NCBI RefSeq assembly: GCF_020179755.1
Contig: NZ_JAIUCY010000006.1
Coordinates: 1-64,000, forward strand
DNA length: 64,000 nt
Source: Herbaspirillum sp. alder98
GTDB lineage: Bacteria; Pseudomonadota; Gammaproteobacteria; Burkholderiales; Burkholderiaceae_D
Direction of reading: 5' to 3'
The position numbers were made by a program, and so were the translations under genes. The first letter of the stretch is position 1. Each line of letters starts with the position of its first letter. Below, one piece after another: positions 43,731-52,882 of this stretch. The notes under the pieces were generated by a model, which saw only the letters and a program-made list of their open reading frames with translations, was not told the origin of the DNA and did not search any database.

Positions 43731-46055
43731 TCAGGCCGCCGCCTGTTGCTGCGCCGAACGCGACAGCAGCACCGGGATCGATTTGGACGTTGGCGTACGG
43801 GCGCCGTCGGCAAAACTTTCCAGCGGCACCAGGGGATTGGTCTCGGGATAGTAGCTGCCGATACAGCCGCGCGGAATATCGTATTCCACCAGCAGGAAAC
43901 CGTCGGCGCGACGCTCGATGCCATCGTCCCAGACGCTGACCAGGTCGACCCACTCGCCATCCTTCAAGCCCAGCAGGTCAAGGTCGGCGCGGTTGATGAA
44001 GACCACACGGCGCTGGCCGAACACGCCACGATAACGGTCGTCCATGCCATAGATGGTGGTGTTGTACTGGTCGTGCGAACGCGTGGTCATCAAGGTCATC
44101 AGCTTGTCGCCGTGGATCTTGCGGGCACGGTGGATCGGCGTGTCCTTGGGGATCGCATGGACGATGAAGTTGGCGCGGCCGCTGGCAGTCTTCCAGACCC
44201 GGTCACGCGAAGCCACGCCCAGGTGGAAGCCGCCCTTGTTGGTGATGCGCTGGTTGTAGCCCTTGAAGGCGTCGTACACTTTTTCGATGGCGTCGCGAAT
44301 GCGCGAATAATCTTCGGCATACCACAGCCAGTCGATCTTCTTGCCGTTGTTGCGCGACTTCATGGTGGCTTCGGCCAGGTGCGCCACGATGGCGGTTTCC
44401 GACATCAGCTGATCCGACGCCGGCTTGTTGATGCCGTATGAAACGTGCACCATGCTCATCGAGTCTTCCACCGTCACGCCCTGCGGACCGGACTTCTGCA
44501 CGTCGATCTCGGTGCGCCCCATGGTCGGCAGGATCAACGCATCCTTGCCATGCACCAGGTGGCTGCGATTGAGCTTGGTGGTGATATGCACGGTCAGGTT
44601 GCACGAGCGCATCGCCTCGAAGGTGCGATAGGTGTCGGGCGTGGCCATGGCGAAGTTGCCGCCCAGGCCGATGAACACCTTGGTGCGCCCTTCCAGCATG
44701 GCCATGACCGAACCGACGGTGTCATTGCCGTGGTGGCGCGGCGCCTTGAATTCGAACACCTGCTCAAGCCGGTCGAGGAAGGCCTTGGTCGGCTTTTCGT
44801 CGATGCCCACCGTGCGATCGCCCTGCACGTTGGAGTGGCCGCGCACCGGGCACAGGCCTGCGCCGGGACGACCGATATTGCCGCGCAGCATCATCATGTT
44901 GGACAACAACTGGATCGCGCCCACGGCGTGCTTGTGCTGAGTCAGGCCCATGCCCCAGGTGGCGATCACGGCTTTTCCGTTCACGTAGACCTGGGTCAGC
45001 TTTTCGATATCGTCGCGCGAGACGCCGGACTCGCCGATGATGTCGTCCCAGTTCTCGGCCCGCACATCGGCGGCGAAGTCGTCGAAGCCGGCGGTGTGCT
45101 CGGCGATGAATTGCACGTCCAGCACCCGCTCGGCGCCAGCGGCCACGGCGGCATCGTCAAGTTCGATGGTGCGCTTGATGACGCCCTTGATCAGGGCCAG
45201 GTCGCCACCCAGCTTGGGATGGATGAACATCGAACTGATCCGGGTGCTGCCCATGGTCAGCATCTCTACCTTGCTCTGCGGATCGGCAAAGCGCTCCAGC
45301 CCGCGTTCCTTGAGCGGATTGATCGCAACGATGGTGGCGCCGCGCTTGGAGGCGTGACGCAACTCGCCCATCATGCGCGGATGGTTGGTGGCCGGGTTCT
45401 GGCCGAACAGCAGCAAGGTGTCGCACAGATCGAAGTCGTCCAGCAGCACCGTGCCCTTGCCGATGCCCACCGTGCCCGGCAAGCCGACGCTGGTCGGCTC
45501 GTGGCACATGTTGGAACAGTCGGGGAAGTTGTTGGTGCCGTACTGGCGCACGAACAGCTGGAACAGGAAGGCCGCTTCGTTGCTGGCGCGGCCGGACACG
45601 TAGAAGTCGGCCATGTCGGGGTCGGGCAAGGCGTTCAAATGGCGGGCCATCAGATCGAACGCGTCTTGCCAGGCAATCGGCAGGTACTTGTCGCTCGCCG
45701 CGTCGTACACCATCGGCTGGGTCAGGCGGCCATGCTCTTCGAGTTCGTAGTCGGACTGCTGCATCAGCTCGGCCACCGTATGCTGCGCAAAGAAGTCGTT
45801 GGTCACGCGCTTCTTGGTGGCCTCGGCGGCCACCGCCTTGACGCCGTTCTCGCAGAATTCGAAGGTCGACGTATGCTCGCGGTCGGGCCAGGCGCAACCG
45901 GGGCAATCGAAGCCGTCCGGCTGGTTCTGCGACAGCAGGGTGCGCAGGCCACGGCCATCGGCGACGTGTTCCTTGACCAGGTTCAGGGCCACATACTTGA
46001 GGGCGCCCCAACCACCGGCGGGTTGGTTGTACTGTTCGATTCTTGGTTTGGACAT
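43731..46055 (-). CDS. FdhF/YdeP family molybdopterin oxidoreductase
   Basis: 774 aa from the ATG at 46055. Bis-MGD enzyme of the formate dehydrogenase H/YdeP family. N-terminal DCPGCAWPD keeps only one CxxC pair, as in YdeP, so a complete 4Fe-4S ligand set is not evident. Molybdopterin domains: FYVSGRASNEAAFLFQLFVRQYGTNNFPDCSNMCHEPTS, LLLFGQNPATNHPRMM, GNIGRPGAGLCPVRGHSNVQGDR, and a C-terminal MopB domain LMTLMTTRSHDQYNTTIYGMDDRYRGVFGQR. E. coli YdeP links to acid resistance; the substrate is unknown. It is followed by the 80-aa HTH gene. Confidence 0.92.
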   Translation of the reverse strand: MSKPRIEQYNQPAGGWGALKYVALNLVKEHVADGRGLRTLLSQNQPDGFDCPGCAWPDREHTSTFEFCENGVKAVAAEATKKRVTNDFFAQHTVAELMQQSDYELEEHGRLTQPMVYDAASDKYLPIAWQDAFDLMARHLNALPDPDMADFYVSGRASNEAAFLFQLFVRQYGTNNFPDCSNMCHEPTSVGLPGTVGIGKGTVLLDDFDLCDTLLLFGQNPATNHPRMMGELRHASKRGATIVAINPLKERGLERFADPQSKVEMLTMGSTRISSMFIHPKLGGDLALIKGVIKRTIELDDAAVAAGAERVLDVQFIAEHTAGFDDFAADVRAENWDDIIGESGVSRDDIEKLTQVYVNGKAVIATWGMGLTQHKHAVGAIQLLSNMMMLRGNIGRPGAGLCPVRGHSNVQGDRTVGIDEKPTKAFLDRLEQVFEFKAPRHHGNDTVGSVMAMLEGRTKVFIGLGGNFAMATPDTYRTFEAMRSCNLTVHITTKLNRSHLVHGKDALILPTMGRTEIDVQKSGPQGVTVEDSMSMVHVSYGINKPASDQLMSETAIVAHLAEATMKSRNNGKKIDWLWYAEDYSRIRDAIEKVYDAFKGYNQRITNKGGFHLGVASRDRVWKTASGRANFIVHAIPKDTPIHRARKIHGDKLMTLMTTRSHDQYNTTIYGMDDRYRGVFGQRRVVFINRADLDLLGLKDGEWVDLVSVWDDGIERRADGFLLVEYDIPRGCIGSYYPETNPLVPLESFADGARTPTSKSIPVLLSRSAQQQAAA

Positions 46056-46162
46056 AGCGGATGAGAACGGATTGGTTCCAGATTCGAACAGTCTAGGGCC
46101 GGCCCCTGATGGCTTGCATGCACAGTGGCCCGGGCAGAAAGAGAGTACAGTGACCAGCCGGC

Positions 46163-46651
46163 TCAGGGCTCCAGCGACAAGGCCAGGGTCTCCTTGATTT
46201 CTTCCATCACCACATAACTCTTGGATTGCGCCGCGCCGGGCAGTTGCAGCAGGATGTCGCCCAGCAACTTGCGATATTCGGCCATGCCGTGAATGCGCGC
46301 CTTGATCAGGTAATCGAAGTCGCCCGACACCAGATGACATTCCTGCACCTCGGGAATGCGCAGCACCTCGCGTCGGAACTGCTCGAACATGTTACCCGAC
46401 TTGTGATTGAGCGTGATCTCCACGAACACCAGCAGCGTCGCCCCCACCGCTTCCGGATTGACCCGCGCGTAATAACCGCTGATGACGCCATCGCGCTCCA
46501 TGCGACGCACCCGCTCGATGCAGGGCGTGACCGACAGGCCCACCAGTTCGCCCAGGTCTTTCATCGACATGCGGCCATCCTTCTGCAATGCCGCCAGGAT
46601 GCGATGGTCGAGCTTGTCGAGGGTGCGCACGGATTGCTGCTGAGTTCTCAT
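46163..46651 (-). CDS. Lrp/AsnC family regulator, divergent from dadA
   Basis: 162 aa. AsnC-type HTH (LDKLDHRILAALQKDGRMSMKDLGELVGLSVTPCIERVRRMERDGVISGYYA) then the RAM/ACT-like domain (VGATLLVFVEITLNHKSGNMFEQFRREV). Divergent from dadA across an AT-rich gap of 124 bases (46652-46775) that suits Lrp binding. A dadRA-type activator of D-amino acid (alanine) catabolism is the obvious assignment. Confidence 0.93.
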   Translation of the reverse strand: MRTQQQSVRTLDKLDHRILAALQKDGRMSMKDLGELVGLSVTPCIERVRRMERDGVISGYYARVNPEAVGATLLVFVEITLNHKSGNMFEQFRREVLRIPEVQECHLVSGDFDYLIKARIHGMAEYRKLLGDILLQLPGAAQSKSYVVMEEIKETLALSLEP

Positions 46652-46775
46652 TTTTCTACTTTTTATAAGTCGTTATTCGATGTTAATAACTAAATTAGTC
46701 TTTAAATACAGAAACATCAACTTTCAAAGCACCAATATCATAGCTGAATAATCTAAATTAATTTAAGGGGTTCCA

Positions 46776-48077
46776 ATGCGGGTCGTCATTCTTGGAAGCG
46801 GCGTCATCGGCGTCACCAGCGCCTGGTATCTGGCGCAGGCCGGCCACGAGGTCACTGTGCTGGATCGGCAGGACGGCCCGGCGCTGGAAACCTCCTTCGG
46901 CAATGCCGGCCAGATCTCGCCCGGTTATGCCTCGCCCTGGGCCGCCCCGGGCATTCCGCTGAAGGCCTTGAAATGGATGTTCCAGGAGCACGCTCCGCTG
47001 GCGATCCGCCCTGACGGCACGCTGCGCCAGTTGCGCTGGATGTGGCAGATGCTGGGCAACTGCAGCGCCGGGCGCTATGCCGTCAACAAGGAGCGCATGG
47101 TGCGCCTGGCCGAATACAGCCGCGACTGCCTGCGCGAACTGCGCGGTGCCACCGGCATCGCCTACGAAGGCCGCCAGCAGGGAACGCTGCAATTGTTCCG
47201 TACCCAGCAGCAGCTGGAAGGCGCGGCGCGCGACATCGCCGTCCTGACCGATGCCGGCGTCCCCTACGAATTATTGACAGCCGAACAACTCGGCCGCGCC
47301 GAACCGGCGCTGGAGCGGGTGCGCGACAGGCTGGCCGGTGGCTTGCGCCTGCCCAACGACGAAACCGGCGACTGCCAGCTATTCACCACCCGCCTGGCAC
47401 AGATGGCCGAACAGGCCGGGGTGCAATTTCGCTATGGAGTCGCCATCGATTCGCTGGCGATGGCCGGCGGCAAGATCGCCGGTGTGGTCTGCGGCGGCGA
47501 GCTGGTGCAGGCCGATGCCTATGTGGTGGCGCTGGGTTCGTATTCGCCGCAGTTGCTGCAACATGTTGCGGGCGTGCCCGAGATTCCGGTCTACCCGTTG
47601 AAGGGTTATTCGATCACGGTGCCGGTGGCCGACGCCAGCGCCGCGCCGGTGTCGACCATCCTGGATGAAACCTACAAGATCGCCGTGACACGCTTCGACG
47701 ACCGCATTCGCGTGGGCGGCATGGCCGAGATCGTCGGTTACGACACCACGCTCAAGGCCAAGCGTCGCGCCACGCTGGAAATGGTGGTCAACGACCTGTT
47801 CCCGGGCGCCGGCGACACGGCGCAAGCCAGTTTCTGGACCGGCCTGCGGCCGATGACGCCGGACGGCACCCCGATCGTGGGCGCCACCGCCATCCCCAAC
47901 CTGTTCCTCAACACGGGACACGGCACGCTGGGCTGGACCATGTCGTGCGGCTCGGGCCAACTACTGGCCGACCTGATCTCGGGCCGCCGCCCGGCCATTG
48001 CGCATGACGACCTGGCGCTGCAGCGTTACGCCGGCCGCGCCCAGGCTGGAGCGGTGCCGCGCCTGGCAAGCGCCTGA
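46776..48077 (+). CDS. dadA: D-amino acid dehydrogenase small subunit
   Basis: 433 aa. FAD-dependent membrane-associated enzyme that oxidises D-alanine and other D-amino acids, feeding the respiratory chain. FAD motif [32 protein letters not shown]. Family segments are [41 protein letters not shown], and C-terminal [24 protein letters not shown]. Preceded by AAGGGG. The Lrp-like gene upstream likely regulates it. No alanine racemase gene follows here, unlike enterobacterial dadAX. Confidence 0.95.
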   Translation: MRVVILGSGVIGVTSAWYLAQAGHEVTVLDRQDGPALETSFGNAGQISPGYASPWAAPGIPLKALKWMFQEHAPLAIRPDGTLRQLRWMWQMLGNCSAGRYAVNKERMVRLAEYSRDCLRELRGATGIAYEGRQQGTLQLFRTQQQLEGAARDIAVLTDAGVPYELLTAEQLGRAEPALERVRDRLAGGLRLPNDETGDCQLFTTRLAQMAEQAGVQFRYGVAIDSLAMAGGKIAGVVCGGELVQADAYVVALGSYSPQLLQHVAGVPEIPVYPLKGYSITVPVADASAAPVSTILDETYKIAVTRFDDRIRVGGMAEIVGYDTTLKAKRRATLEMVVNDLFPGAGDTAQASFWTGLRPMTPDGTPIVGATAIPNLFLNTGHGTLGWTMSCGSGQLLADLISGRRPAIAHDDLALQRYAGRAQAGAVPRLASA

Positions 48078-48255
48078 CCGCCCGCGCCAAGCGCCATCTG
48101 CTGCCCTGTCGGATAAGTCCCACAACGCTTACACTGCCTGACTGACTGCCCTCGCCTGCGCTTTTATCAATAATCGGCGTGAAGATCGGTTACGTGGCGT
48201 AGCGCACAAACGCAGCCGCACCGACCGTTGTCAGACCAACAACCGGGAGGCAGGC

Positions 48256-49455
48256 ATGAGCACGATCCGACGCGAAGCCACTTCGGCAGAACAGCATGAT
48301 GAAGCTGCCGCCATCGCACGCCAGAACGGCCTGCGCTACATGAACGATGAGATGCCCGGCATCACCCGCTCGCGTCACGGCAAGGGCTTTGCCTTTCATC
48401 ATCCCAAACATGGCTTGATCACCGACAAGGAAGAAATCGCCCGCTTGCAGTCGCTGGCGATTCCCCCGGCCTGGGAGGATGTGTGGATCAGTCCTTGCGC
48501 CAACGGTCACATTCTGGCCACCGGCCGCGATGCGCGCCAGCGCAAGCAGTATCGTTACCACCCCCATTGGCGCCTGGTGCGCGACGACGCCAAGTACGAA
48601 CGCATGCTGGCCTTTGCGCAAGCGCTGCCGGCGGTGCGGCGCGCGGTGCACGAAGACATGCACAAGCCAGGCCTCAAGCGCGAGAAGGTAATTGCCTCGA
48701 TCGTGCACCTGCTGCAAGTCACCTTCATGCGCGTGGGCAACGATGAATATGCGCGCACCAACAACTCGTTCGGCCTGACCACGTTACGCCGCCGCCATGT
48801 GCGGGTCGATGGCAGTGATGTGCTGTTTCGCTTTCGCGGCAAGAGCGGCGTGCAGCACGAGATCAAGTTGCACGACCCGTACGTGGTGCGCATCATCCGC
48901 AAGATGCGAGAGCTGCCGGGGCAGGAACTGTTCCAGTATGTCGACGACGAGGGCGAGCTGCACAGCATCGATTCGGGCGACGTCAACGCCTATCTGCGGG
49001 AAGTGACCGGCGAGGATTTCAGTGCCAAGGATTTCCGGACCTGGGCCGGCACCGTGCTGGCCACCCTTGCCCTGCAAGCCTTCGAGCGCTTCGACTCCGA
49101 GGCGCAGGCCAAGAAGAACGTGGTGCGGGCCATCGAGAACGTGGCCAAGCGGCTCGGCAACACGCCGTCGATCTGCCGCAAGTGCTACATCCATCCGGCC
49201 GTAGTCGACAGCTATCTCGAAGGCAGCTTCGCCGAATTGCTGGAACAGCGGGTGCAGAAGCAGCTGGTGCAGGACCTGCACGACCTCACCCCCGAAGAGG
49301 CAGCGGTGCTGGCGCTGTTGCAGCAACGGCTGCGCGAGGCCGATGAGGATTCCGGGCGCAAGCGTACTAGCACCAGACGCAAACCTTCGGCGTCGCCACA
49401 CCGCAAACCGGCAGCGTCGCCGCCGGCCACCCAACGGCCAGCCGCCCGCGCCTAG
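48256..49455 (+). CDS. DNA topoisomerase IB (poxvirus-like)
   Basis: 399 aa. Type IB topoisomerase that nicks and relaxes DNA through a 3' phosphotyrosine. N-terminal domain RYMNDEMPGITRSRHGKGFAFHHPK. Catalytic core has the NNSFGLTTLRRRHVRVDG region with the active Arg, KDFRTWAGTVLA (Arg/His), and the Tyr nucleophile in SICRKCYIHPAVVDSYLEG. The last 45 residues are a Lys/Arg/Pro/Ser tail, probably a disordered DNA-contacting extension. It is present in a minority of bacteria. The final 4 bases overlap the convergent alkB stop. Confidence 0.94.
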   Translation: MSTIRREATSAEQHDEAAAIARQNGLRYMNDEMPGITRSRHGKGFAFHHPKHGLITDKEEIARLQSLAIPPAWEDVWISPCANGHILATGRDARQRKQYRYHPHWRLVRDDAKYERMLAFAQALPAVRRAVHEDMHKPGLKREKVIASIVHLLQVTFMRVGNDEYARTNNSFGLTTLRRRHVRVDGSDVLFRFRGKSGVQHEIKLHDPYVVRIIRKMRELPGQELFQYVDDEGELHSIDSGDVNAYLREVTGEDFSAKDFRTWAGTVLATLALQAFERFDSEAQAKKNVVRAIENVAKRLGNTPSICRKCYIHPAVVDSYLEGSFAELLEQRVQKQLVQDLHDLTPEEAAVLALLQQRLREADEDSGRKRTSTRRKPSASPHRKPAASPPATQRPAARA

Positions 49456-50105
49456 CGTGCGCGGCGCATGGTGAGGTTGTAGCGGCAAGCGCCGGTGAGC
49501 GCATGCACGCCTGCCGGCAACGGCTCGATGCCATGAAACAGCAGGCGCGCCGGACCGCCCCACACCACCACGTCACCACTTTCAAGCCGCAACCGTTGTG
49601 GACGATCGCGCCGCTCGCTGCCGCCGAACAGGAACGTCGCTGGCAGTCCCAGCGAGACCGACACGATCGGCTGTCGCATGTCCTGCTCGTCCCGGTCCTG
49701 GTGCAGCGACATGCGCGCACCCGGCGCATAGCGATTGATCAGGCAGGCATCGGGCGCAAAGTCGTCGAAGCCGGCGGCCTGCGCGGCGCGGGCGGCGAGC
49801 GTCGCGAACAAGGGCGGCATGGGCGGCCAGGGCTGCGACGACAAGGGGTCTTCTGCCTGGTATCGATAACCGCGCCGGTCGGTCACCCAGCCCAGTTCGC
49901 CGCAATTGCTCATGGACACCGACATCTTGAATCCGCCCGGCGTGACCATCTGACGCAACGGCGACTGCGCCAGCACGTTTTCTATTGCGTGCATCAGCAA
50001 CTGCGCTTGATCCGGCGCGATAAAAGCCTGCAGCAACTGGGCGCCATCGACGATGGCGAGCTGGCGCGGACTTCGCTCCTGGTCGCCGAACAGATCGCCG
50101 GTCAT
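49452..50105 (-). CDS. alkB: Alkylated DNA repair dioxygenase
   Basis: 217 aa. Fe(II)/2-oxoglutarate dioxygenase that demethylates 1-meA and 3-meC. Iron triad: HQD in MSLHQDRDEQD and the distal His in LLFHGIEPL. The 2-OG Arg lies in the C-terminal YNLTMRRAR. GDVVVWGGPARLLFHG is the family signature. The start overlaps the upstream lipoprotein hydrolase stop (50102-50105, ATGA). Last gene of the ada-hydrolase-alkB unit, so expression is likely induced by Ada on alkylation damage. Confidence 0.95.
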   Translation of the reverse strand: MTGDLFGDQERSPRQLAIVDGAQLLQAFIAPDQAQLLMHAIENVLAQSPLRQMVTPGGFKMSVSMSNCGELGWVTDRRGYRYQAEDPLSSQPWPPMPPLFATLAARAAQAAGFDDFAPDACLINRYAPGARMSLHQDRDEQDMRQPIVSVSLGLPATFLFGGSERRDRPQRLRLESGDVVVWGGPARLLFHGIEPLPAGVHALTGACRYNLTMRRAR

Positions 50106-50986
50106 GGTGCCGTGCGGGCCGGGGTCGATGCGATGAATGCATCGACCGTATCGAGCGTGGGCGCCAGCCAGCGCAACGGATAAGCCAGCGTCGCCACCAG
50201 TACCGCGTGCGAGGTATTGTCGTAATACAGCTCCTGCACCGGTACCTGCTGCTGACGCAGCAGCGTGGCCAGGCCGCCGGTATTGCGTTCGGCCTCGACC
50301 AGCTTGTCGCGATGCGAAGCGATCAGCAACGCCGGCGGTGCGGCGGCGGTGACGTGGCGAATCGGCTGCGAATCGGGCGGCGAATCGGGAAACCAGAACA
50401 CCGGTTTGACATCCGGGTTTTCGATCGGCAGGAAGTCATAGGGACCGGCCAGGCCGATGAAGCCGCGCAACTGCGTGGGCGATGCGCCGAACGCCTGCAA
50501 CCAGCGACCATCGAGCGCCACCATCGCCGCATTGTAGGCGCCAGCGCTGTGTCCCATGACGAACACCCGCTGCAGGTCGCCGCCGTAGCCGGCGATGTGC
50601 TGCAGCGTCCAGGCCACGGCGCGGGCGCTGTCCTCCACAAAGCCGGGATAGCGTACTTCCGGATAGACCCGGTAGTCGGGCAGCACCGCAATGACACCGC
50701 GCGCGGCCAACGCCGCGCCGACGAAGCGGTAGTCGCTGCGGCTGCCTTCGTTCCAGCTGCCGCCGTAGAAGAACACCACCACCGCACGCGGCGTGGCCGA
50801 TTTGGCCGCCGGCACATAGATATCAAGCTGCTGGCGCGGATTGTCGCCATAGGCGATGTTATCGGTGCGGACCAGGTCGCCTTGCGGCGAAAGCGCATTG
50901 ATGGTGGCCAGCGGTGAACAGGCCACCACCCCACCCAGCAGCATGGCTGCCGTCACGGCAATTGCAATCGGTCTGCGCGCTCTCAT
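50102..50986 (-). CDS. Lipoprotein alpha/beta hydrolase (BD-FAE/carboxylesterase type) within the ada operon
   Basis: 294 aa. Signal peptide with lipobox GGVVAC (Cys about 23), so probably an outer-membrane or periplasmic lipoprotein. HSL-like motif VVVFFYGGSWNEGSRSDYRF (HGG replaced by YGGS), nucleophile VFVMGHSAGAYNAAMV, the acid loop near IASHRDKLVEAERN, and terminal His in NTSHAVLVATL. Sits between ada and alkB with a 4-base overlap to alkB. Why an envelope esterase should be part of an alkylation-repair operon is unclear. Confidence 0.88.
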   Translation of the reverse strand: MRARRPIAIAVTAAMLLGGVVACSPLATINALSPQGDLVRTDNIAYGDNPRQQLDIYVPAAKSATPRAVVVFFYGGSWNEGSRSDYRFVGAALAARGVIAVLPDYRVYPEVRYPGFVEDSARAVAWTLQHIAGYGGDLQRVFVMGHSAGAYNAAMVALDGRWLQAFGASPTQLRGFIGLAGPYDFLPIENPDVKPVFWFPDSPPDSQPIRHVTAAAPPALLIASHRDKLVEAERNTGGLATLLRQQQVPVQELYYDNTSHAVLVATLAYPLRWLAPTLDTVDAFIASTPARTAP

Positions 50987-51023
50987 GCGGGGTCCACTCC
51001 CTGTTTATTTATTCATCGATTTA

Positions 51024-52133
51024 TTAGTCGACGCCGTCGCCGGCGAGCTCGCGTGCCAGCAAGGCCTCCTTGCGCGCAATGCCCCAGCGATATCCCGACG
51101 CCGAGCCATCCAGGCGCACCACCCGATGGCATGGCACCAGGATGGCGATTTCGTTGGCGCCGCAAGCGCTGGCCACTGCGCGCACCGAGGTCGGACTGCC
51201 GATGCGCTGCGCCAGTTCCGAATAAGTCACGGTCGCCCCCGCAGGCACCGCCAGCAGCGCCTGCCAGACACGCTGCTGGAAGGCCGTTCCCCGCACATCC
51301 AGCGGCAACCCGGCGCCGCTGCGTGGATCGTTGACGCTGGCGACGACCCGCGCCACCAGCGCCTCGAAGTCAGCATCCGCCCCCACCAGTTCGGCATGGG
51401 GAAAGCGGTCCTGCAGTTGCAGCACCAGCGCCTCGGGGTCGTCGTCGATGGCCACGGTGCAGATGCCGCGCTCGGTGGCCGCCACCAGCAATGGCCCCAG
51501 CCAGCTTTGCGCGACAGCGAAACGAATCCGCTCGCCGCGCCCGCCCTGGCGAAAGGACGCCGGCCGCATGCCAAGCTGGGCGTCGCTATTGGCATAGAAA
51601 CGCCCGCTGGAGGCAAACCCGGCCTGGTACATCGCCTCGGTCACGCTGGCCGCGCCGCTCAGGTGGCCGCGCATGCGCTCGGCGCGACGACCGTCGGCAT
51701 AGGCGCGTGGCGTCAGCCCCGTGTGGGCCTTGAACAGCCGATGCAGATGGTGCTGGCTGAGCCCGACCGCCGCCGCCAGCGTCGCCAGGTCGGGCGTGGT
51801 CCCGGCCTCGGCCTGGTCGATCAGGCGACAGGCGACCGCCACCGCCTGGGCCTGGCGCTGGGCCAAGGGCGGCTGGTCGGGCTTGCAGCGCTTGCAGGGA
51901 CGAAATCCGGCAGCCTCGGCATCACGCCGGCTGGAATGGAAGGCGACGTTCTCACGCAGCGCAGGACGCGCCGCGCACGAGGGCCGGCAATACACGCCGG
52001 TGGTGCGCACCGAATACCAGAAATGCTCGTCGGCCGCCGGGTCGCGCGCCTGCACCGCGCGCCAGCGTGCTGCGTCGCTGGCGTACAGGTCGGGTTCGGC
52101 GGGCAGACTCGAAGAAGATGGTTGGACTGGCAT
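51024..52133 (-). CDS. ada: Bifunctional methylphosphotriester / O6-methylguanine methyltransferase and regulator
   Basis: 369 aa from the ATG at 52133. N-terminal Ada zinc domain: TTGVYCRPSCAARPALRENVAF and RPCKRCKPD supply the four cysteines, including the phosphotriester acceptor. AraC HTH (LATLAAAVGLSQHHLHRLFKAHTGLTPRAYADGRRAERM). The O6-MGT domain has the acceptor in AILVPCHRVVRLDGSASGYRWG. Self-methylation turns it into an activator of ada and alkB. A clear Ada box upstream could not be identified by eye. 37 bases before the hydrolase gene. Confidence 0.95.
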   Translation of the reverse strand: MPVQPSSSSLPAEPDLYASDAARWRAVQARDPAADEHFWYSVRTTGVYCRPSCAARPALRENVAFHSSRRDAEAAGFRPCKRCKPDQPPLAQRQAQAVAVACRLIDQAEAGTTPDLATLAAAVGLSQHHLHRLFKAHTGLTPRAYADGRRAERMRGHLSGAASVTEAMYQAGFASSGRFYANSDAQLGMRPASFRQGGRGERIRFAVAQSWLGPLLVAATERGICTVAIDDDPEALVLQLQDRFPHAELVGADADFEALVARVVASVNDPRSGAGLPLDVRGTAFQQRVWQALLAVPAGATVTYSELAQRIGSPTSVRAVASACGANEIAILVPCHRVVRLDGSASGYRWGIARKEALLARELAGDGVD

Positions 52134-52220
52134 GACAATGACCGAAGTGGATGACGAAACCAGTCTAGCGCCGGGGCGACCGCTGCGCACTCCGGCGCTT
52201 GCTTTCGAATTCGGCCGTCC

Positions 52221-52739
52221 TTACTGCGAAAAACGGATGCGCTGGCGCGACTTGACCGGTTGCATCACGTGTTCCAGCGGCAACTCGTGCGACTGCTTGA
52301 CCTTCTTGAGCGTAATGTTGGACTTGACGTTGGTCACCCCCGGCAGACGCAGCAACTGGGTCATCATGAATTCGGAGAAGGCCGCCAGGTCGGAGGCCAC
52401 GATGCGCAGGATATAATCGGCCTCGCCCGTGATCGAGAAGCATTCGGTGACTTCAGGCATCGCCGCCACCGACTTCTCGAACAGTTCGCCCCGGGTCTCG
52501 CCCTGGCGATCCAGCGTCACCGTGGTAAACGACGTCACCCCGAGCCCGATCACGGCCGGGTCCAGCACGGCGGTATAGCGCTCGATCACGTGCGCCTCTT
52601 CCAGGCGCTGCACGCGGCGACTGATCTGCGAAGTCGACAGGTGTACCTTCTGGCCCAGGGCGCTGTTGGTGATGTGGCCATCGCGCTGCAACTCGGTCAG
52701 CAGGGCCAGATCGTATCGATCAACATTGATGATGCTCAT
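52221..52739 (-). CDS. Lrp/AsnC family regulator, divergent from hppD
   Basis: 172 aa from the ATG at 52739, which follows GGAGAGAG; a start 7 codons earlier is less likely. HTH: VDRYDLALLTELQRDGHITNSALGQKVHLSTSQISRRVQRLEEAHVIERY. RAM domain: GVTSFTTVTLDRQGE ... SITGEADYILRIVASDLAAFSEFM. A short C-terminal extension of about 20 residues follows. Divergent from 4-hydroxyphenylpyruvate dioxygenase, so tyrosine/phenylalanine catabolism is the likely regulon. Confidence 0.92.
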   Translation of the reverse strand: MSIINVDRYDLALLTELQRDGHITNSALGQKVHLSTSQISRRVQRLEEAHVIERYTAVLDPAVIGLGVTSFTTVTLDRQGETRGELFEKSVAAMPEVTECFSITGEADYILRIVASDLAAFSEFMMTQLLRLPGVTNVKSNITLKKVKQSHELPLEHVMQPVKSRQRIRFSQ

Positions 52740-52774
52740 CTCTCTCTCCAAATTCTTCATTAATGATTTTTTTG

Positions 52775-52799
52775 TGCATCTTACCCCCTAAATGATGCA
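52775..52799. promoter_or_regulatory. Dyad in the Lrp / hppD divergent region
   Basis: TGCATC and GATGCA face each other across 13 bases, in an AT-rich gap (52740-52882). The spacing fits a site for an Lrp-family protein. Confidence 0.45.
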
Positions 52800-52882
52800 T
52801 AGAACAATCACATTTCTCACTCCAGGCGCAATAGACTGAGCCAATAGCTGGCAACATGCCGCTAAACCACTGGAGACAAGCA

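Noticed and set aside
52134-52220. Canonical Ada box upstream of ada
   Set aside because: No match to the AATT ... GCGCAA pattern was clear by eye in the 87 bases before the gene.
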